A stretch of DNA of 20,177 nt, taken from Mageeibacillus sp. UBA5438 (lineage in GTDB: Bacteria > Bacillota > Clostridia > Saccharofermentanales > DTU023). Positions 1-8,796 of the stretch are shown here, in pieces. The DNA is taken from positions 1-20,177 of the forward strand of contig DIRK01000055.1 in the NCBI GenBank assembly GCA_002427535.1. Direction: 5' to 3'. The notes under the pieces were generated by a model. The model was not told the origin of the DNA. It saw only the letters and a program-made list of their open reading frames with translations, and did no database searches. The first letter of the stretch is position 1. Each line of letters starts with the position of its first letter. A program made the position numbers and the translations under genes.

Positions 1-83
1 CCGGGCGCCGTCTGTGAAAAACCCCTTAGCGCCTCAATAATCGCGGGGAACTCAAGCGTCGTTTTCGTCTTGTCTGAGATCAT
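1..83 (-). CDS. mutS2: Probable MutS2 N-terminus, partial, runs off left edge
   Basis: A reading frame opens with ATG at 83-81 and stays open to base 1, giving 27 complete codons. It begins MISDKTKTTLEFPAIIEAL and continues RGFSQTAP. MutS2 proteins typically start with a short KTL-x-x-LEF/LEY-D-K-I segment followed by a helix, and this piece fits that pattern. MutS2 is a MutS-like ATPase with an Smr nuclease domain that acts on recombination intermediates or collided ribosomes, depending on species. None of those later domains is in the window. The frame overlaps the 3' end of pgsA by 32 bp, which suggests translational coupling. No strong ribosome binding site is visible, only GGCAAG a few bases before the A-rich run at the ATG. 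The family call rests on fewer than 30 residues and is an inference; that a gene starts here is more secure than which gene it is. Confidence 0.55.
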   Translation of the reverse strand, partial: MISDKTKTTLEFPAIIEALRGFSQTAP

Positions 84-672
84 TTTTTTTCTTGCCGACA
101 CCGGCCTGCCTTGTCACATAGTTGACCGTCGCGATGAAGGAACATAGAATTGCGGGGAGAAAGATCGCCTGCCTCACCCATCCGGGCTCGGCCTTGCCAA
201 AGAACATAATCACCGTGGCCACGACAAACAGAAAGGTAGACACCTTCCCGTACTTATCCGCGTAGACCACGACATTTCGCTTGGTTAAAAGAAGCGCGCT
301 TCCAAACAGCATGAAGGATTCGCGCACCACATAGTAAAGTGGCACCCAGATGGGGGTCAATCCTACCGAAAACAGCATGAAGGCCGTGACCACCTGAAAC
401 ACCTTGTCGACGAAGGGGTCGAACAACTTGCCGAATTCCGTCATTAGGTTGAAGCGACGCGCGATGAAACCATCTAAGAAGTCGGTCGCCCAAATGAGCA
501 AAAACAATGAAAAAGTGGCCATCCGATTCTCAGGCCAGCGGGAAATCATGACGGCCAGAGGCGCGATGGCACACAGACGGATCAATGTCAGTGTGTTCGG
601 GATATTTAAAATAAAGCGAAAATACTTGTCGTTTTCGCTATATTTTTCAGGTGATTTATCCTCATGCCCCAT
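52..672 (-). CDS. pgsA: CDP-diacylglycerol--glycerol-3-phosphate 3-phosphatidyltransferase
   Basis: An integral membrane enzyme of 206 aa that makes phosphatidylglycerol phosphate from CDP-diacylglycerol and glycerol 3-phosphate, the committed step to phosphatidylglycerol. The CDP-alcohol phosphotransferase signature D-x2-DG-x2-AR-x8-G-x3-D-x3-D is complete: DFLDGFIAR, then G, then DPFVD, at about residues 64-90. An NIPNTLTLIR segment before the first membrane helix (about residue 24 on) is typical of PgsA. Several hydrophobic helices follow, and the C-terminus is charged (GKKKNDLRQ). An AGGAGA ribosome binding site lies 5 bases before the ATG. The gene begins 68 bp after dnaE, and its 3' end overlaps the probable mutS2 start. 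A CDP-alcohol-type cardiolipin synthase is possible, but the length and N-terminus favour PgsA. Confidence 0.88.
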   Translation of the reverse strand: MGHEDKSPEKYSENDKYFRFILNIPNTLTLIRLCAIAPLAVMISRWPENRMATFSLFLLIWATDFLDGFIARRFNLMTEFGKLFDPFVDKVFQVVTAFMLFSVGLTPIWVPLYYVVRESFMLFGSALLLTKRNVVVYADKYGKVSTFLFVVATVIMFFGKAEPGWVRQAIFLPAILCSFIATVNYVTRQAGVGKKKNDLRQDENDA

Positions 673-740
673 AGCTTTCTCCTGCCTTTCGCCTCGTGGC
701 TACCCGTCTATTGTCTCATATAATCGATTCGTTTGACGCC

Positions 741-3700
741 CTATAGATAACCGAAATTCTCATCGCCGAAAGCCGCCATCAGGAGTCCTGCTGTTTCTTC
801 ATTCCAGTCGACAGAAGGGATGTCCTCTTCCATACAGATACCCTTTTGCTCATCAAACAGGCGCACGGGGAACGATCCGCCAAAATACGACAGGGCCGCC
901 AAAAGGCGTGTCTTGAAATCCGGATCAGCATCGTGAGGGATGCGGATCACCAGGGCCCGGGGTGGCGGCACCGGCGCTTCGCGCCCGTTATCGCGACGCT
1001 TCTCGGGTTCTTTTTTACCATTCTCCCGAGGGGATGGCTGCTTTTTTTCTGATTTTCGGCTTTTGTATTTATTAAATTCAACAGGCAAGGCGCGCAGTTC
1101 CTCATGCAAGGGCGCGATGACATTCGCTAGGAGCTTAGGCTCTTCTTCCTTCATATCCAGCGTGCCGCCGATGATAAGGGCGCTGTAATCGTCCAACAGA
1201 TGATGGTACTCCGTGTAGGATCTCGGAAACACCACCACTTCATAACTGCCCTCGTCATCCTCAAGGGTTAAAAAGGCCATGCGCTCATTCTTCTTGGTGA
1301 AGGTGTCGCGCCGGGCGACCACGAGCCCCGCCATCACGAGGCGATCCCGGTCTTTAAACTCCGAGCGCAGTTCGATACCTTCCTGCTCTTCGTCGTCGTC
1401 CTTCGTGCGCAGTTCACTGCTTTTCACAAGCTTCAAGGCCTCGATTGCCTCGCGGTATGTGTTCAAGGGGTGCCCCGTGATGTAAAGGCCCGTCATCTCT
1501 TTTTCCATGGCCATGCGCTCCACCATCGGGAAGTCGGGCACATTGGGGTAACTCGGCTCATCGTTCTGCGCGAGATCAATGTCCTCATTTAAGTCAATGA
1601 AGGAAATCTGCCCTTCCATGACTCCTTTTCGGGCGCTGGTGACACTGTCGCAAAAACTGTCTATGACCGCCACCATCTTGGAGCGCGTCACGCCGAACAA
1701 ATCACAGGCCGAGGAGCGGATCAGGCTCTCAATCATCTTGCGGTTGAAGGAGAGGTCGCACATCCTTCTCAAGAAATTGCCGTAGCTTGTGAAGGGGCCT
1801 TCTTTTTCGCGCGCCGCAACCAATGAAGCGATAGCCTCCTTGCCTACATTTTTCACCGCGCCTAATCCGAACCGGATCGCCTGACCCTCCGGGTGAAAGC
1901 GCGGGCCGCTCTTGTTGATGTCAGGCGGCAGGATCGGCACCCCCATCGTCTCGGCCACGCGCACATAGCGCCCCGCTTTGTCGAGGTTACCCAAATGCGA
2001 ATTCAAAATAGCCGCCATGTATTCGACGGGGTAATAGTATTTGCACCAGGCGGTGTAGTAGGCGACCGCCGCGTAGGAGGCCGCGTGCGCCTTGTTAAAG
2101 GCATAGCCCGCAAAGGCATAGATGTCGTTAAATAATTTGTCGGCGACCTTTCGCGGCACGCCGTTCGCGATCGCGCCCTTGACTTCCGCGCCCTTCTCAT
2201 CGGCACCGCCCTCAATAAACAGCTTGCGGTAGCTTTGCAAAAGCTCCTCATTTTTCTTGCCCATGGCGCGGCGGACGTTGTCGGCCTGCGCCAGCGAGAA
2301 TCCGGCCAGATCACGCACGATGCGGATAACCTGCTCCTGGTACACGATGACGCCGTAGGTCACCTTTAAAATGGGTTCCAGCATAGGGGTGTCGTAGCGA
2401 ATCTTCTTCGCGTCGTGACGCGCCGCCACATAGCGCGGAATCTGGTCCATCGGGCCGGGTCTGAAAAGCGACACACCGGCGATGATATCTTCAAAGGACT
2501 CGGGCTGCAGATCTCTTAGGAAGGTCGTCATCCCGCCGCCCTCCAACTGAAACACGCCCTCCGTATCCCCGCGGCTGATCATCTCGAACACCTTCGGGTC
2601 GTCGTAGGTCATGCGGGCAAAGTCAATCGCTGTCCCTGTTTTTTCCTCAACGAGTTGTGAGGTTTCCTGCAGTACGGTTAAGGTGCGAAGTCCCAGAAAG
2701 TCAAACTTCAACAGCCCGACGTCTTCAATGTCGTCTTTTGTGAACTGGACGACAATCGACTCATCGTTGCGCGACAGAGGCGCGATTTCGCAGACCGGTT
2801 TACCCGCGATGATGACGCCCGCCGCGTGGGTGGAGGCATGGCGCGGCATGCCCTCAAAGCGTTTGGCCAAATCGATGACGCGTCGCGTCACATCGTCTTC
2901 CTCGTACAGCTTTTTAAGATCGGGATTCATCTCGAGCGCGAGATCGATGGTCATCTTTAATTGTTCGGGCACCATCTTGGCGATCCGATCGGTGTCGGCG
3001 TAGGACACGTCGAGCGCCCTTCCGACATCGCGGATGACGGCGCGCGCCGCAAGCGTCCCGAAGGTGATGACCTGGCAGACCTGGTCGACGCCGTATTTCC
3101 GCGTCACGTAGTCGATGACTTCGCCCCTTCGCTCATAGCAAAAATCGATGTCAAAGTCAGGCATGCTGACCCGCTCTTTGTTCAAGAAGCGCTCAAATAG
3201 CAGTTCGTATTTTAACGGATCGATGTCCGTGATAAACAGCGTGTAAGCCGCAAGTGACGCCGCGCCCGAGCCTCTTCCCGGCCCCACCATGATGTCGTGG
3301 TCGTGGGCAAAGCGGATAAAATCCCAGACGATAAGATAATAGTCCGTGTAACCCATGCTGTTGATGACCGACAGTTCATAGTCGAGGCGCTCACTGTAGG
3401 CCTCAAAGGAGATGCCGGTCTCCCGCTGAACCATGCGTTTGTCGAGGCCTTCGTAGCAGAGGCGGCGGAGCATCTCCTCCGCGGTCTCCCCTTCTTCGGT
3501 CTCAAAATGCGGTAATGAAATCGCACCTCTTTTTAAATCCACCTGACAGCGTTTTGCGATACGCTCCGTATTCAGGAGCGCCTCCGGAAAGGCCGCAAAG
3601 AGCGTCTCCATCTCGTCCGGAGAACGCACATACAAGGTATCCGTGTTCATCTGCATGCGGTCGGGGGAGTTCATGGTCTTCCCCGTCTGCATGCACAAAA

Positions 3701-4358
3701 GCACCTCATGGGCAAAGGCGTCGTCTTGGTTTAAATAGTGGCAGTCATTGGTGGCGACAAGCGGAATCCCCGTCATCTCACTGATCTCTATGAGCCCCTT
3801 ATTCACGATGGCCTGTTCGGCCATGCCGTTTTCCTGCAGCTCTAAATAGTAATAGTTCTCCCCGAAAATCTCCTGGTAAAGAAGCGCGGTTTGTTTGGCT
3901 TCTTCCATCTCCCCCTGCATGATGAGCCGCGGGACCTCGCCGGAAAGGCAGGCCGAAAGCGCGATGAGCCCCTCGCTGTGTTGGCGCAATAACTCCCTAT
4001 CCACGCGCGGGCGGTAATAAAAGCCGTCGACAAAGCCCGCCGACACCAGTTTCACCAGATTATGGTAGCCTTCGTCGTTTTCAGCCAGAAGAATCAGGTG
4101 ATGGGGATCGCGGTCAGGCGCGCCTTCTTTATCCTTGTGGTTTCTTGGCGCCACATACACTTCACAGCCGATGACCGGGTGAATCCCGTTTTTCTTCATG
4201 GTGCGGTAAAAATCGAGCACGCCGTACAAGGCCCCGTGGTCCGTGATCGCGCAGGCGTCCATGCCGAGCTCTTTTAAGCGGGCGGGCAGTTCATGAATCC
4301 TGTTCGCCCCGTCAAGCAGGCTGTATTCGGTATGCAGATGCAGATGCGTAAATGCCAT
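741..4358 (-). CDS. dnaE: DNA polymerase III alpha subunit (DnaE type)
   Basis: Replicative DNA polymerase catalytic subunit of 1205 aa, family C. An N-terminal PHP domain spans about residues 1-280 with a complete set of metal-ligand candidates: H7, H9, D16, H41, E66, H87, C137, D205 and H207. The polymerase palm follows, with catalytic acids D401 and D403 in MPDFDIDF and D553 in LLKFDFLGL, matching the E. coli triad almost position for position. The FNKAHAASYAAVAYYTAWCKYY region is typical of the fingers. QISFIDL near residue 930 could be an internal clamp-binding motif. An OB-fold (RLVMAGLVV...FLTLEDDEGSYEV) lies near residues 1030-1085, followed by a charged linker and a short C-terminal domain. 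No DnaQ-like exonuclease is inserted, so this is not PolC. The gene starts 11 bp after the phosphohexomutase stop with only a weak ribosome binding site, suggesting coupled translation. Confidence 0.97.
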   Translation of the reverse strand: MAFTHLHLHTEYSLLDGANRIHELPARLKELGMDACAITDHGALYGVLDFYRTMKKNGIHPVIGCEVYVAPRNHKDKEGAPDRDPHHLILLAENDEGYHNLVKLVSAGFVDGFYYRPRVDRELLRQHSEGLIALSACLSGEVPRLIMQGEMEEAKQTALLYQEIFGENYYYLELQENGMAEQAIVNKGLIEISEMTGIPLVATNDCHYLNQDDAFAHEVLLCMQTGKTMNSPDRMQMNTDTLYVRSPDEMETLFAAFPEALLNTERIAKRCQVDLKRGAISLPHFETEEGETAEEMLRRLCYEGLDKRMVQRETGISFEAYSERLDYELSVINSMGYTDYYLIVWDFIRFAHDHDIMVGPGRGSGAASLAAYTLFITDIDPLKYELLFERFLNKERVSMPDFDIDFCYERRGEVIDYVTRKYGVDQVCQVITFGTLAARAVIRDVGRALDVSYADTDRIAKMVPEQLKMTIDLALEMNPDLKKLYEEDDVTRRVIDLAKRFEGMPRHASTHAAGVIIAGKPVCEIAPLSRNDESIVVQFTKDDIEDVGLLKFDFLGLRTLTVLQETSQLVEEKTGTAIDFARMTYDDPKVFEMISRGDTEGVFQLEGGGMTTFLRDLQPESFEDIIAGVSLFRPGPMDQIPRYVAARHDAKKIRYDTPMLEPILKVTYGVIVYQEQVIRIVRDLAGFSLAQADNVRRAMGKKNEELLQSYRKLFIEGGADEKGAEVKGAIANGVPRKVADKLFNDIYAFAGYAFNKAHAASYAAVAYYTAWCKYYYPVEYMAAILNSHLGNLDKAGRYVRVAETMGVPILPPDINKSGPRFHPEGQAIRFGLGAVKNVGKEAIASLVAAREKEGPFTSYGNFLRRMCDLSFNRKMIESLIRSSACDLFGVTRSKMVAVIDSFCDSVTSARKGVMEGQISFIDLNEDIDLAQNDEPSYPNVPDFPMVERMAMEKEMTGLYITGHPLNTYREAIEALKLVKSSELRTKDDDEEQEGIELRSEFKDRDRLVMAGLVVARRDTFTKKNERMAFLTLEDDEGSYEVVVFPRSYTEYHHLLDDYSALIIGGTLDMKEEEPKLLANVIAPLHEELRALPVEFNKYKSRKSEKKQPSPRENGKKEPEKRRDNGREAPVPPPRALVIRIPHDADPDFKTRLLAALSYFGGSFPVRLFDEQKGICMEEDIPSVDWNEETAGLLMAAFGDENFGYL

Positions 4359-4369
4359 GATTTGATTTT

Positions 4370-6124
4370 CTAGGGTCCCAAAAGGGTATTCACACGCGCC
4401 AGGACGATTGTTTCATATGCTTGTTGCCTCGCTTCGCAAATCGCCCGGTCCTTCCCGTAGCAGCCAAAATACACCTTGATCTTCGGCTCTGTGCCCGAGG
4501 GTCTGACGCACATGAAGTCAAGGCCCGAGAGCTGGTAAAGCAGCACATTGCTTTCGGGGTAATCAAGTTCGGTGACTTCTTGGGTCGCGAGGACTTGCTT
4601 TTGACCGGTCAAAAAGTCCGACAGGGTTAGAATGCCAAGTGACTCGAAGCCACTGAAAGGATCGTCACGCAGGATGCGCATGACTTCAGCGATCTTTTCA
4701 AGCCCCGTCTTCCCCTCCCGGATGATCGAGATGGTATTTTCGGCCTTGTGGCCATACTGCTCGTAGAAATGTTCGAGGCGGTCGACCAAGGTTTCGCCTT
4801 GTGAGGCGGATACGGCCGCCATCTCCGCGATGAGCAGGCAGCTGACCACCGCGTCCTTGTCGCGTACATTCTTCCCCGCCAAATAGCCGAAGCTCTCCTC
4901 GTAACCGAACTGGAAGTGGCCGCCGGCCAGGTCGCCGTGTTTGTGAATCTCCGCCGCGATGTGTTTGAAGCCTGTAAGTGACAAATAGAGATCGGTGCCG
5001 TAGTGCTCCGAGATGGCGCGCGTTAAACGAGAAGAGACCACCGTCGACACACAGAAGGATCCGGGCGGTAATTCATCGCGTCTGGCCCGTTCGCCCAGGA
5101 TGTAGTCCATGAGTAACAAGCCGATTTCATTGCCTGACAAAAGGGCAAATTCGTCGTCCTTCGTGCGAATGGCCACCCCGGTGCGGTCGGCGTCGGGGTC
5201 GGTGGCAAGCACCAGGTCGGCGCCTGTCTCCTTCGCTTTTGCAATGGCCAATGTTAGAGTTTCGGGTAACTCGGGGTTCGGCGTCGGGATGGTGGGGAAG
5301 TTTCCGTCGGGCAACTCCTGCTCAGGCACCACTTCGACATGGGTAAACCCATGTTTTTTCAAGATGCGGCGCACCGGCTTGTTGCCCGTGCCGTTAAAAG
5401 GTGAATACACGATGGGCATCGCGTGCTCTTGGCGCACGATGTCCCCGTTTAAGGTTAAGGCCAACAGGGACTCGTCGTAGGCTTCGTCGAGTTCTTTACC
5501 CATGAAGCTGAACAGTTCGGACTGCATCGCCTCCTCGAAGGACAGCGTCTGTTCCAATACGCCGGTTAAGTCGGTGACCTCGCCCATCTTTAAAGCGACC
5601 CGGTCGGCGTCCTCCGGTCCCAGCTGGGCGCCGTCGTCGCCGTAGGCCTTAAAGCCGTTATATTGTTTCGGGTTGTGGCTGGCGGTCAGCATGATGCCCC
5701 CGATGCAGTCGTAGCGCCTGAGCGCGAAGGAGAGCATGGGGACGGGGCGGAGTTCGTCTGAAAAACGTACGCGGATGCCGTTGGTAATAAAGACGGAGGC
5801 CGCAAGCTCCGCAAACTCGCGCGAGCGGTTGCGGGAGTCGTAGGAGATGGCGATGCCTTTTGTCACGGCGTCCTCTCCACGATTTTTCAGGTGGAGCGCA
5901 AATCCCTGTGCCGCGCGAGCCACCGTATAGCGGTTCATCCGGTTCGTTCCGGCCCCCATAATGCCGCGAAGGCCCGCTGTACCAAACTGCAATTCCTGGT
6001 AGAAACGATCTTCTATTTCAGACGCGTCATCCGCGATCAAGACGAGCTCCGATAGCGTTGAAGCGTCGAGTTTCGGGTTATTTATCCAGCTTTCATAGGC
6101 CATTTGGGCGTGTGTTTTAGCCAT
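4370..6124 (-). CDS. Phospho-sugar mutase (phosphoglucomutase/phosphomannomutase, PgcA-like)
   Basis: A 584-aa alpha-D-phosphohexomutase that interconverts hexose 1- and 6-phosphates, most likely glucose phosphates feeding UDP-glucose and cell-envelope glycans. All four active-site segments are visible. They are the phosphoserine loop LTASHNPKQYNG (S149), the metal loop DPDADR (D309, D311, D313), the sugar-specificity loop GYEESFGYL, and the C-terminal phosphate-binding loop RPSGTEPKIKVY. The length and the N-terminal FGTAGLRG segment match the long B. subtilis PgcA/yeast PGM2-like subgroup rather than the ~450-aa GlmM or ManB type. The start is set by AAGGAG 6 bases before the ATG. A hairpin-forming inverted repeat precedes that site. 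The gene sits between uvrB (66 bp upstream) and dnaE (11 bp downstream). Glucose versus mannose specificity cannot be read from sequence. Confidence 0.92.
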   Translation of the reverse strand: MAKTHAQMAYESWINNPKLDASTLSELVLIADDASEIEDRFYQELQFGTAGLRGIMGAGTNRMNRYTVARAAQGFALHLKNRGEDAVTKGIAISYDSRNRSREFAELAASVFITNGIRVRFSDELRPVPMLSFALRRYDCIGGIMLTASHNPKQYNGFKAYGDDGAQLGPEDADRVALKMGEVTDLTGVLEQTLSFEEAMQSELFSFMGKELDEAYDESLLALTLNGDIVRQEHAMPIVYSPFNGTGNKPVRRILKKHGFTHVEVVPEQELPDGNFPTIPTPNPELPETLTLAIAKAKETGADLVLATDPDADRTGVAIRTKDDEFALLSGNEIGLLLMDYILGERARRDELPPGSFCVSTVVSSRLTRAISEHYGTDLYLSLTGFKHIAAEIHKHGDLAGGHFQFGYEESFGYLAGKNVRDKDAVVSCLLIAEMAAVSASQGETLVDRLEHFYEQYGHKAENTISIIREGKTGLEKIAEVMRILRDDPFSGFESLGILTLSDFLTGQKQVLATQEVTELDYPESNVLLYQLSGLDFMCVRPSGTEPKIKVYFGCYGKDRAICEARQQAYETIVLARVNTLLGP

Positions 6125-6139
6125 GGTGAACTCCTTACT

Positions 6140-6165
6140 AACTTGAGAAATAATTATCTCAAGTT
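6140..6165 (-). repeat. Inverted repeat / leader hairpin before the phosphohexomutase gene
   Basis: On the minus strand AACTTGAGA and TCTCAAGTT form a perfect 9-bp stem around an 8-base AT loop. With one bulged A the pairing extends through CTAA/TTAG. The 3' arm ends 5 bases before the AAGGAG ribosome binding site of the downstream gene. No T-run follows, so it is not a standard terminator. It may be a repressor or activator operator, or an RNA element affecting translation. The loop also contains GATAAT, a possible -10, but with no good -35. Confidence 0.55.
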
Positions 6166-6190
6166 TAGCACAGGAAGGAAAATGAAGGAC

Positions 6191-8206
6191 TTATCCGTGG
6201 AGGTGTCCGCGGATCAAAATAAGCTGGTCTCGGAGGAGTGCCGCAAGCTCAAAGTCGAGCCTTCGGGCGGCCGAATTCATCTCTTTTTCGATTAATTTCG
6301 CCTGTTTTTGAAGCTCCGCGTAGGAGAGGCGCGACAGCTCTTTGTCGTAGCGCTCAATGTCGTCGACGGTCTCCAGAGCTTCGTCGGCTACGAGCTCAAA
6401 GCTCGTGTCGATGAGATCGCGGATATCCTTTTTAATCGTGGTCGGCGTGATGCCGTGCGCTTCGTTGTACGCGGTTTGAATCTCACGACGGCGATTGGTC
6501 TCGCGGATGGCTCGCTCCATGGAGGCGGTGATCTCATCCGCGTAGAGGATGACGCGTCCGTTCACATTTCGGGCGGCCCGCCCGATAATCTGGACCAATG
6601 AGGTGGTGGAGCGCAAGAAGCCTTCTTTGTCGGCGTCTAAGATCGCGATGAAGGAGACCTCCGGCAAATCGAGGCCCTCTCGTAGTAAGTTGATGCCGAC
6701 CAATACGTCGAATTCGCCTTTTCGAAGTTTTCTCAAAATCTCGAGGCGTTCCACCGTCGCGATGTCGGAGTGCAGGTATTCGACCCTTAGGTTTTCTTCT
6801 TTGAAAAAGTCCGCCAAATCTTCCGCCATGCGCTTGGTTAAGGTTAATACAAGAGTGCGTTCTCCACGCTCCGTGGTTTCCCGGATGCCGGCCATGAGAT
6901 CCTCAATCTGGTTCTCCACGGGTCGCACAAAGATAAGGGGGTCCACCAGCCCTGTCGGTCGGATGATCTGTTCGACGACCTGGGAGGATTGTTCGAGTTC
7001 ATAGGCGGCCGGTGTCGCAGAGACATAGATGGTTTGACCTGCGCGTTCTTTGAATTCGTCAAAGCTTAAAGGACGGTTGTCAAAGGCCGAGGGTAAACGG
7101 AAGCCGTAGTCAACCAGCGGCTCTTTGCGTGAGCGGTCGCCTCGGACCATGGAGCCGATCTGGGGGACGGACACGTGCGACTCGTCGATGAATAACAGGT
7201 AATCCTCCGGAAAGAAGTCCATGAGGGTGAAGGGCGGCTGTCCCGCGACGCGTCCTGTCAAATGGCGCGAGTAGTTCTCAATACCTTTGCAAAAACCGGT
7301 CTCGAGCATCATTTCCATGTCGTAGCGTGTGCGCTGTTCCAAGCGGTAGGCTTCGATGAGTTTGCCTTGGTTTCGAAAATACTCGAGGCGTTCTTCCAGT
7401 TCCGCCCCGATGGACATGACGGCGCGTTTCATTTTCTCCCGGGTGGTCGCGTAGTGACTGGCGGGGAAGATGGCGACGTAGTTTCTCCCCGTGATGGACC
7501 TGCCCGAGATCGCGTCTACTTCCCGGATCTCTTCGATTTCATCGCCAAAGAACTGCACGCGCGTCAGCGTACTTTCTTCTGAGGCGGGGAAGATGTCGAG
7601 GATGTCACCTCGCACGCGGAAGGTGCCGCGTTTTAAGTCGAAGTCATTTCTTATGTACTGGATGCGGACCAGATCTTCGATCACTTCTTCACGGCTTTTA
7701 GTCATCCCCGGGCGCAGACTGACCATGAGGTTCTTGTAGTCGTCGGGGTCGCCTAAGCCGTAAATACAGGACACGGAGGCGACCACGATGACGTCGCGGC
7801 GCTCCAACAGGGAGGAGGTCGCCTTATGGCGCAGACGGTCGATCTCGTCGTTGATCGCCGAGTCTTTTTCAATATAAAGGTCCCGGGTCGGAAGGTAGGC
7901 CTCCGGCTGGTAGTAGTCGTAGTAGCTGACAAAATACTCGACGGCGTTGTCGGGGAAAAGCGCCATGAATTCGGCGCAGAGCTGTCCGGCCAAGGTCTTG
8001 TTGTGCGCGATGACCAGGGCGGGGCGCTGTGTCTTTTCGATGACGGAGGCCATGGTGAAGGTTTTGCCGGATCCCGTGACGCCCAGAAGCGTCTGTCCGC
8101 GGTCGCCGCGTGACAGGCCGGCCGTTAACTGTTCGATCGCCTCCGGCTGATCCCCCTTGGGGGTCATGTCGCTTCTTAGTTTAAATTGTCCGGGCAGGTT
8201 GTCCAT
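6191..8206 (-). CDS. uvrB: UvrABC excision nuclease subunit B
   Basis: Nucleotide-excision-repair helicase-like subunit of 671 aa that receives damage from UvrA and recruits UvrC. Visible motifs are Walker A GVTGSGKT (residues 42-49), the damage-probing beta-hairpin region YFVSYYDYYQPEAY, the DE-SH box LLFIDESHVS, the helicase motifs YVSATPA and INLLREGLDLPE, motif VI QIIGRAARN, and the C-terminal UVR domain (ELQKQAKLIEKEMN...LDFELAALLRDQ) that binds UvrC. The frame is open further upstream to 8368, but the family begins around F-x-L-x-S, so the ATG at 8206 (MDNLPGQFKLRSD) gives the usual length. It lies 2 bp after the UDG stop. No strong ribosome binding site is seen there, so translation is probably coupled to UDG. 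uvrA and uvrC are not in the window. Confidence 0.97.
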   Translation of the reverse strand: MDNLPGQFKLRSDMTPKGDQPEAIEQLTAGLSRGDRGQTLLGVTGSGKTFTMASVIEKTQRPALVIAHNKTLAGQLCAEFMALFPDNAVEYFVSYYDYYQPEAYLPTRDLYIEKDSAINDEIDRLRHKATSSLLERRDVIVVASVSCIYGLGDPDDYKNLMVSLRPGMTKSREEVIEDLVRIQYIRNDFDLKRGTFRVRGDILDIFPASEESTLTRVQFFGDEIEEIREVDAISGRSITGRNYVAIFPASHYATTREKMKRAVMSIGAELEERLEYFRNQGKLIEAYRLEQRTRYDMEMMLETGFCKGIENYSRHLTGRVAGQPPFTLMDFFPEDYLLFIDESHVSVPQIGSMVRGDRSRKEPLVDYGFRLPSAFDNRPLSFDEFKERAGQTIYVSATPAAYELEQSSQVVEQIIRPTGLVDPLIFVRPVENQIEDLMAGIRETTERGERTLVLTLTKRMAEDLADFFKEENLRVEYLHSDIATVERLEILRKLRKGEFDVLVGINLLREGLDLPEVSFIAILDADKEGFLRSTTSLVQIIGRAARNVNGRVILYADEITASMERAIRETNRRREIQTAYNEAHGITPTTIKKDIRDLIDTSFELVADEALETVDDIERYDKELSRLSYAELQKQAKLIEKEMNSAARRLDFELAALLRDQLILIRGHLHG

Positions 8207-8208
8207 GG

Positions 8209-8796
8209 TTACAGTTGATGAGGCAGGGGTGCCAGAAGCTCGAGTTCTTCCAGTTTTTTTCGGACCGCGGCGATGTCCTGCCAAAGGAAGGTTTTCTTCG
8301 ACGGGTCGCGCAGGATGTAAGCGGGGTGGAAGGTCGGCATAATGTAGCAGCCGTTTGACTCGGTCCATTGCCCGCGGGCCTTCGTGATGCCCAGATCGGA
8401 GCCCGTGAAGTAGCGGTAGGCTGTCGCGCCCATGAGAAGGTAGACCGAAGGGCGCACGAGGCGCATCTGTTCGGTCAGAAGCGGACGGCAGGCCGCGGCT
8501 TCTTCCCTTGTCGGGACGCGGTTATCCGGCGGCCGGCATTTCACGATGTTGCAGATATGGTAGTCCTCGGGTGAAAAGCCGAAGCTTGTCAACAATTGGT
8601 CCAAGAGTTTACCCGAACGCCCGACAAAGGGGATGCCCTGGCGGTCCTCGTCGGCGCCCGGACCTTCGCCCAGGATCATGAGGGGGGCTCTTATGCCTCC
8701 GCGCCAGATGACGACATGTTGCCGCGATTCGGCCAGTTCACAGGCTTCACAGGCGCGGCATGTGTCGACAAAGTTTTGCCAGTTCTCATTCCTCAT
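8209..8796 (-). CDS. Family-4 uracil-DNA glycosylase (4Fe-4S)
   Basis: A 195-aa glycosylase that removes uracil from DNA, leaving an abasic site. Motif A reads LGEGPGADED (about residues 42-51) and is followed by QGIPFVGRSGKLLD. Motif B is FHPAY (H157). Cysteines C16, C19, C87 and C103 have the CX2C...CX15C arrangement that holds the iron-sulphur cluster in family-4 UDGs. C13 and C82 are extra. This is not the Ung (family 1) type. Its first 11 bp overlap the end of lysS, and its stop lies 2 bp before uvrB. It is therefore co-expressed with uvrB, so base- and nucleotide-excision repair genes sit side by side. The product could also be annotated as a phage-SPO1-polymerase-related protein, an older name for the same family. 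Confidence 0.93.
   Translation of the reverse strand: MRNENWQNFVDTCRACEACELAESRQHVVIWRGGIRAPLMILGEGPGADEDRQGIPFVGRSGKLLDQLLTSFGFSPEDYHICNIVKCRPPDNRVPTREEAAACRPLLTEQMRLVRPSVYLLMGATAYRYFTGSDLGITKARGQWTESNGCYIMPTFHPAYILRDPSKKTFLWQDIAAVRKKLEELELLAPLPHQL

Noticed and set aside
8207..8368. Longer uvrB start at 8368 adding 54 residues
   Set aside because: The extension lies wholly inside the UDG gene, has no UvrB similarity, and the family N-terminus begins just after the ATG at 8206.
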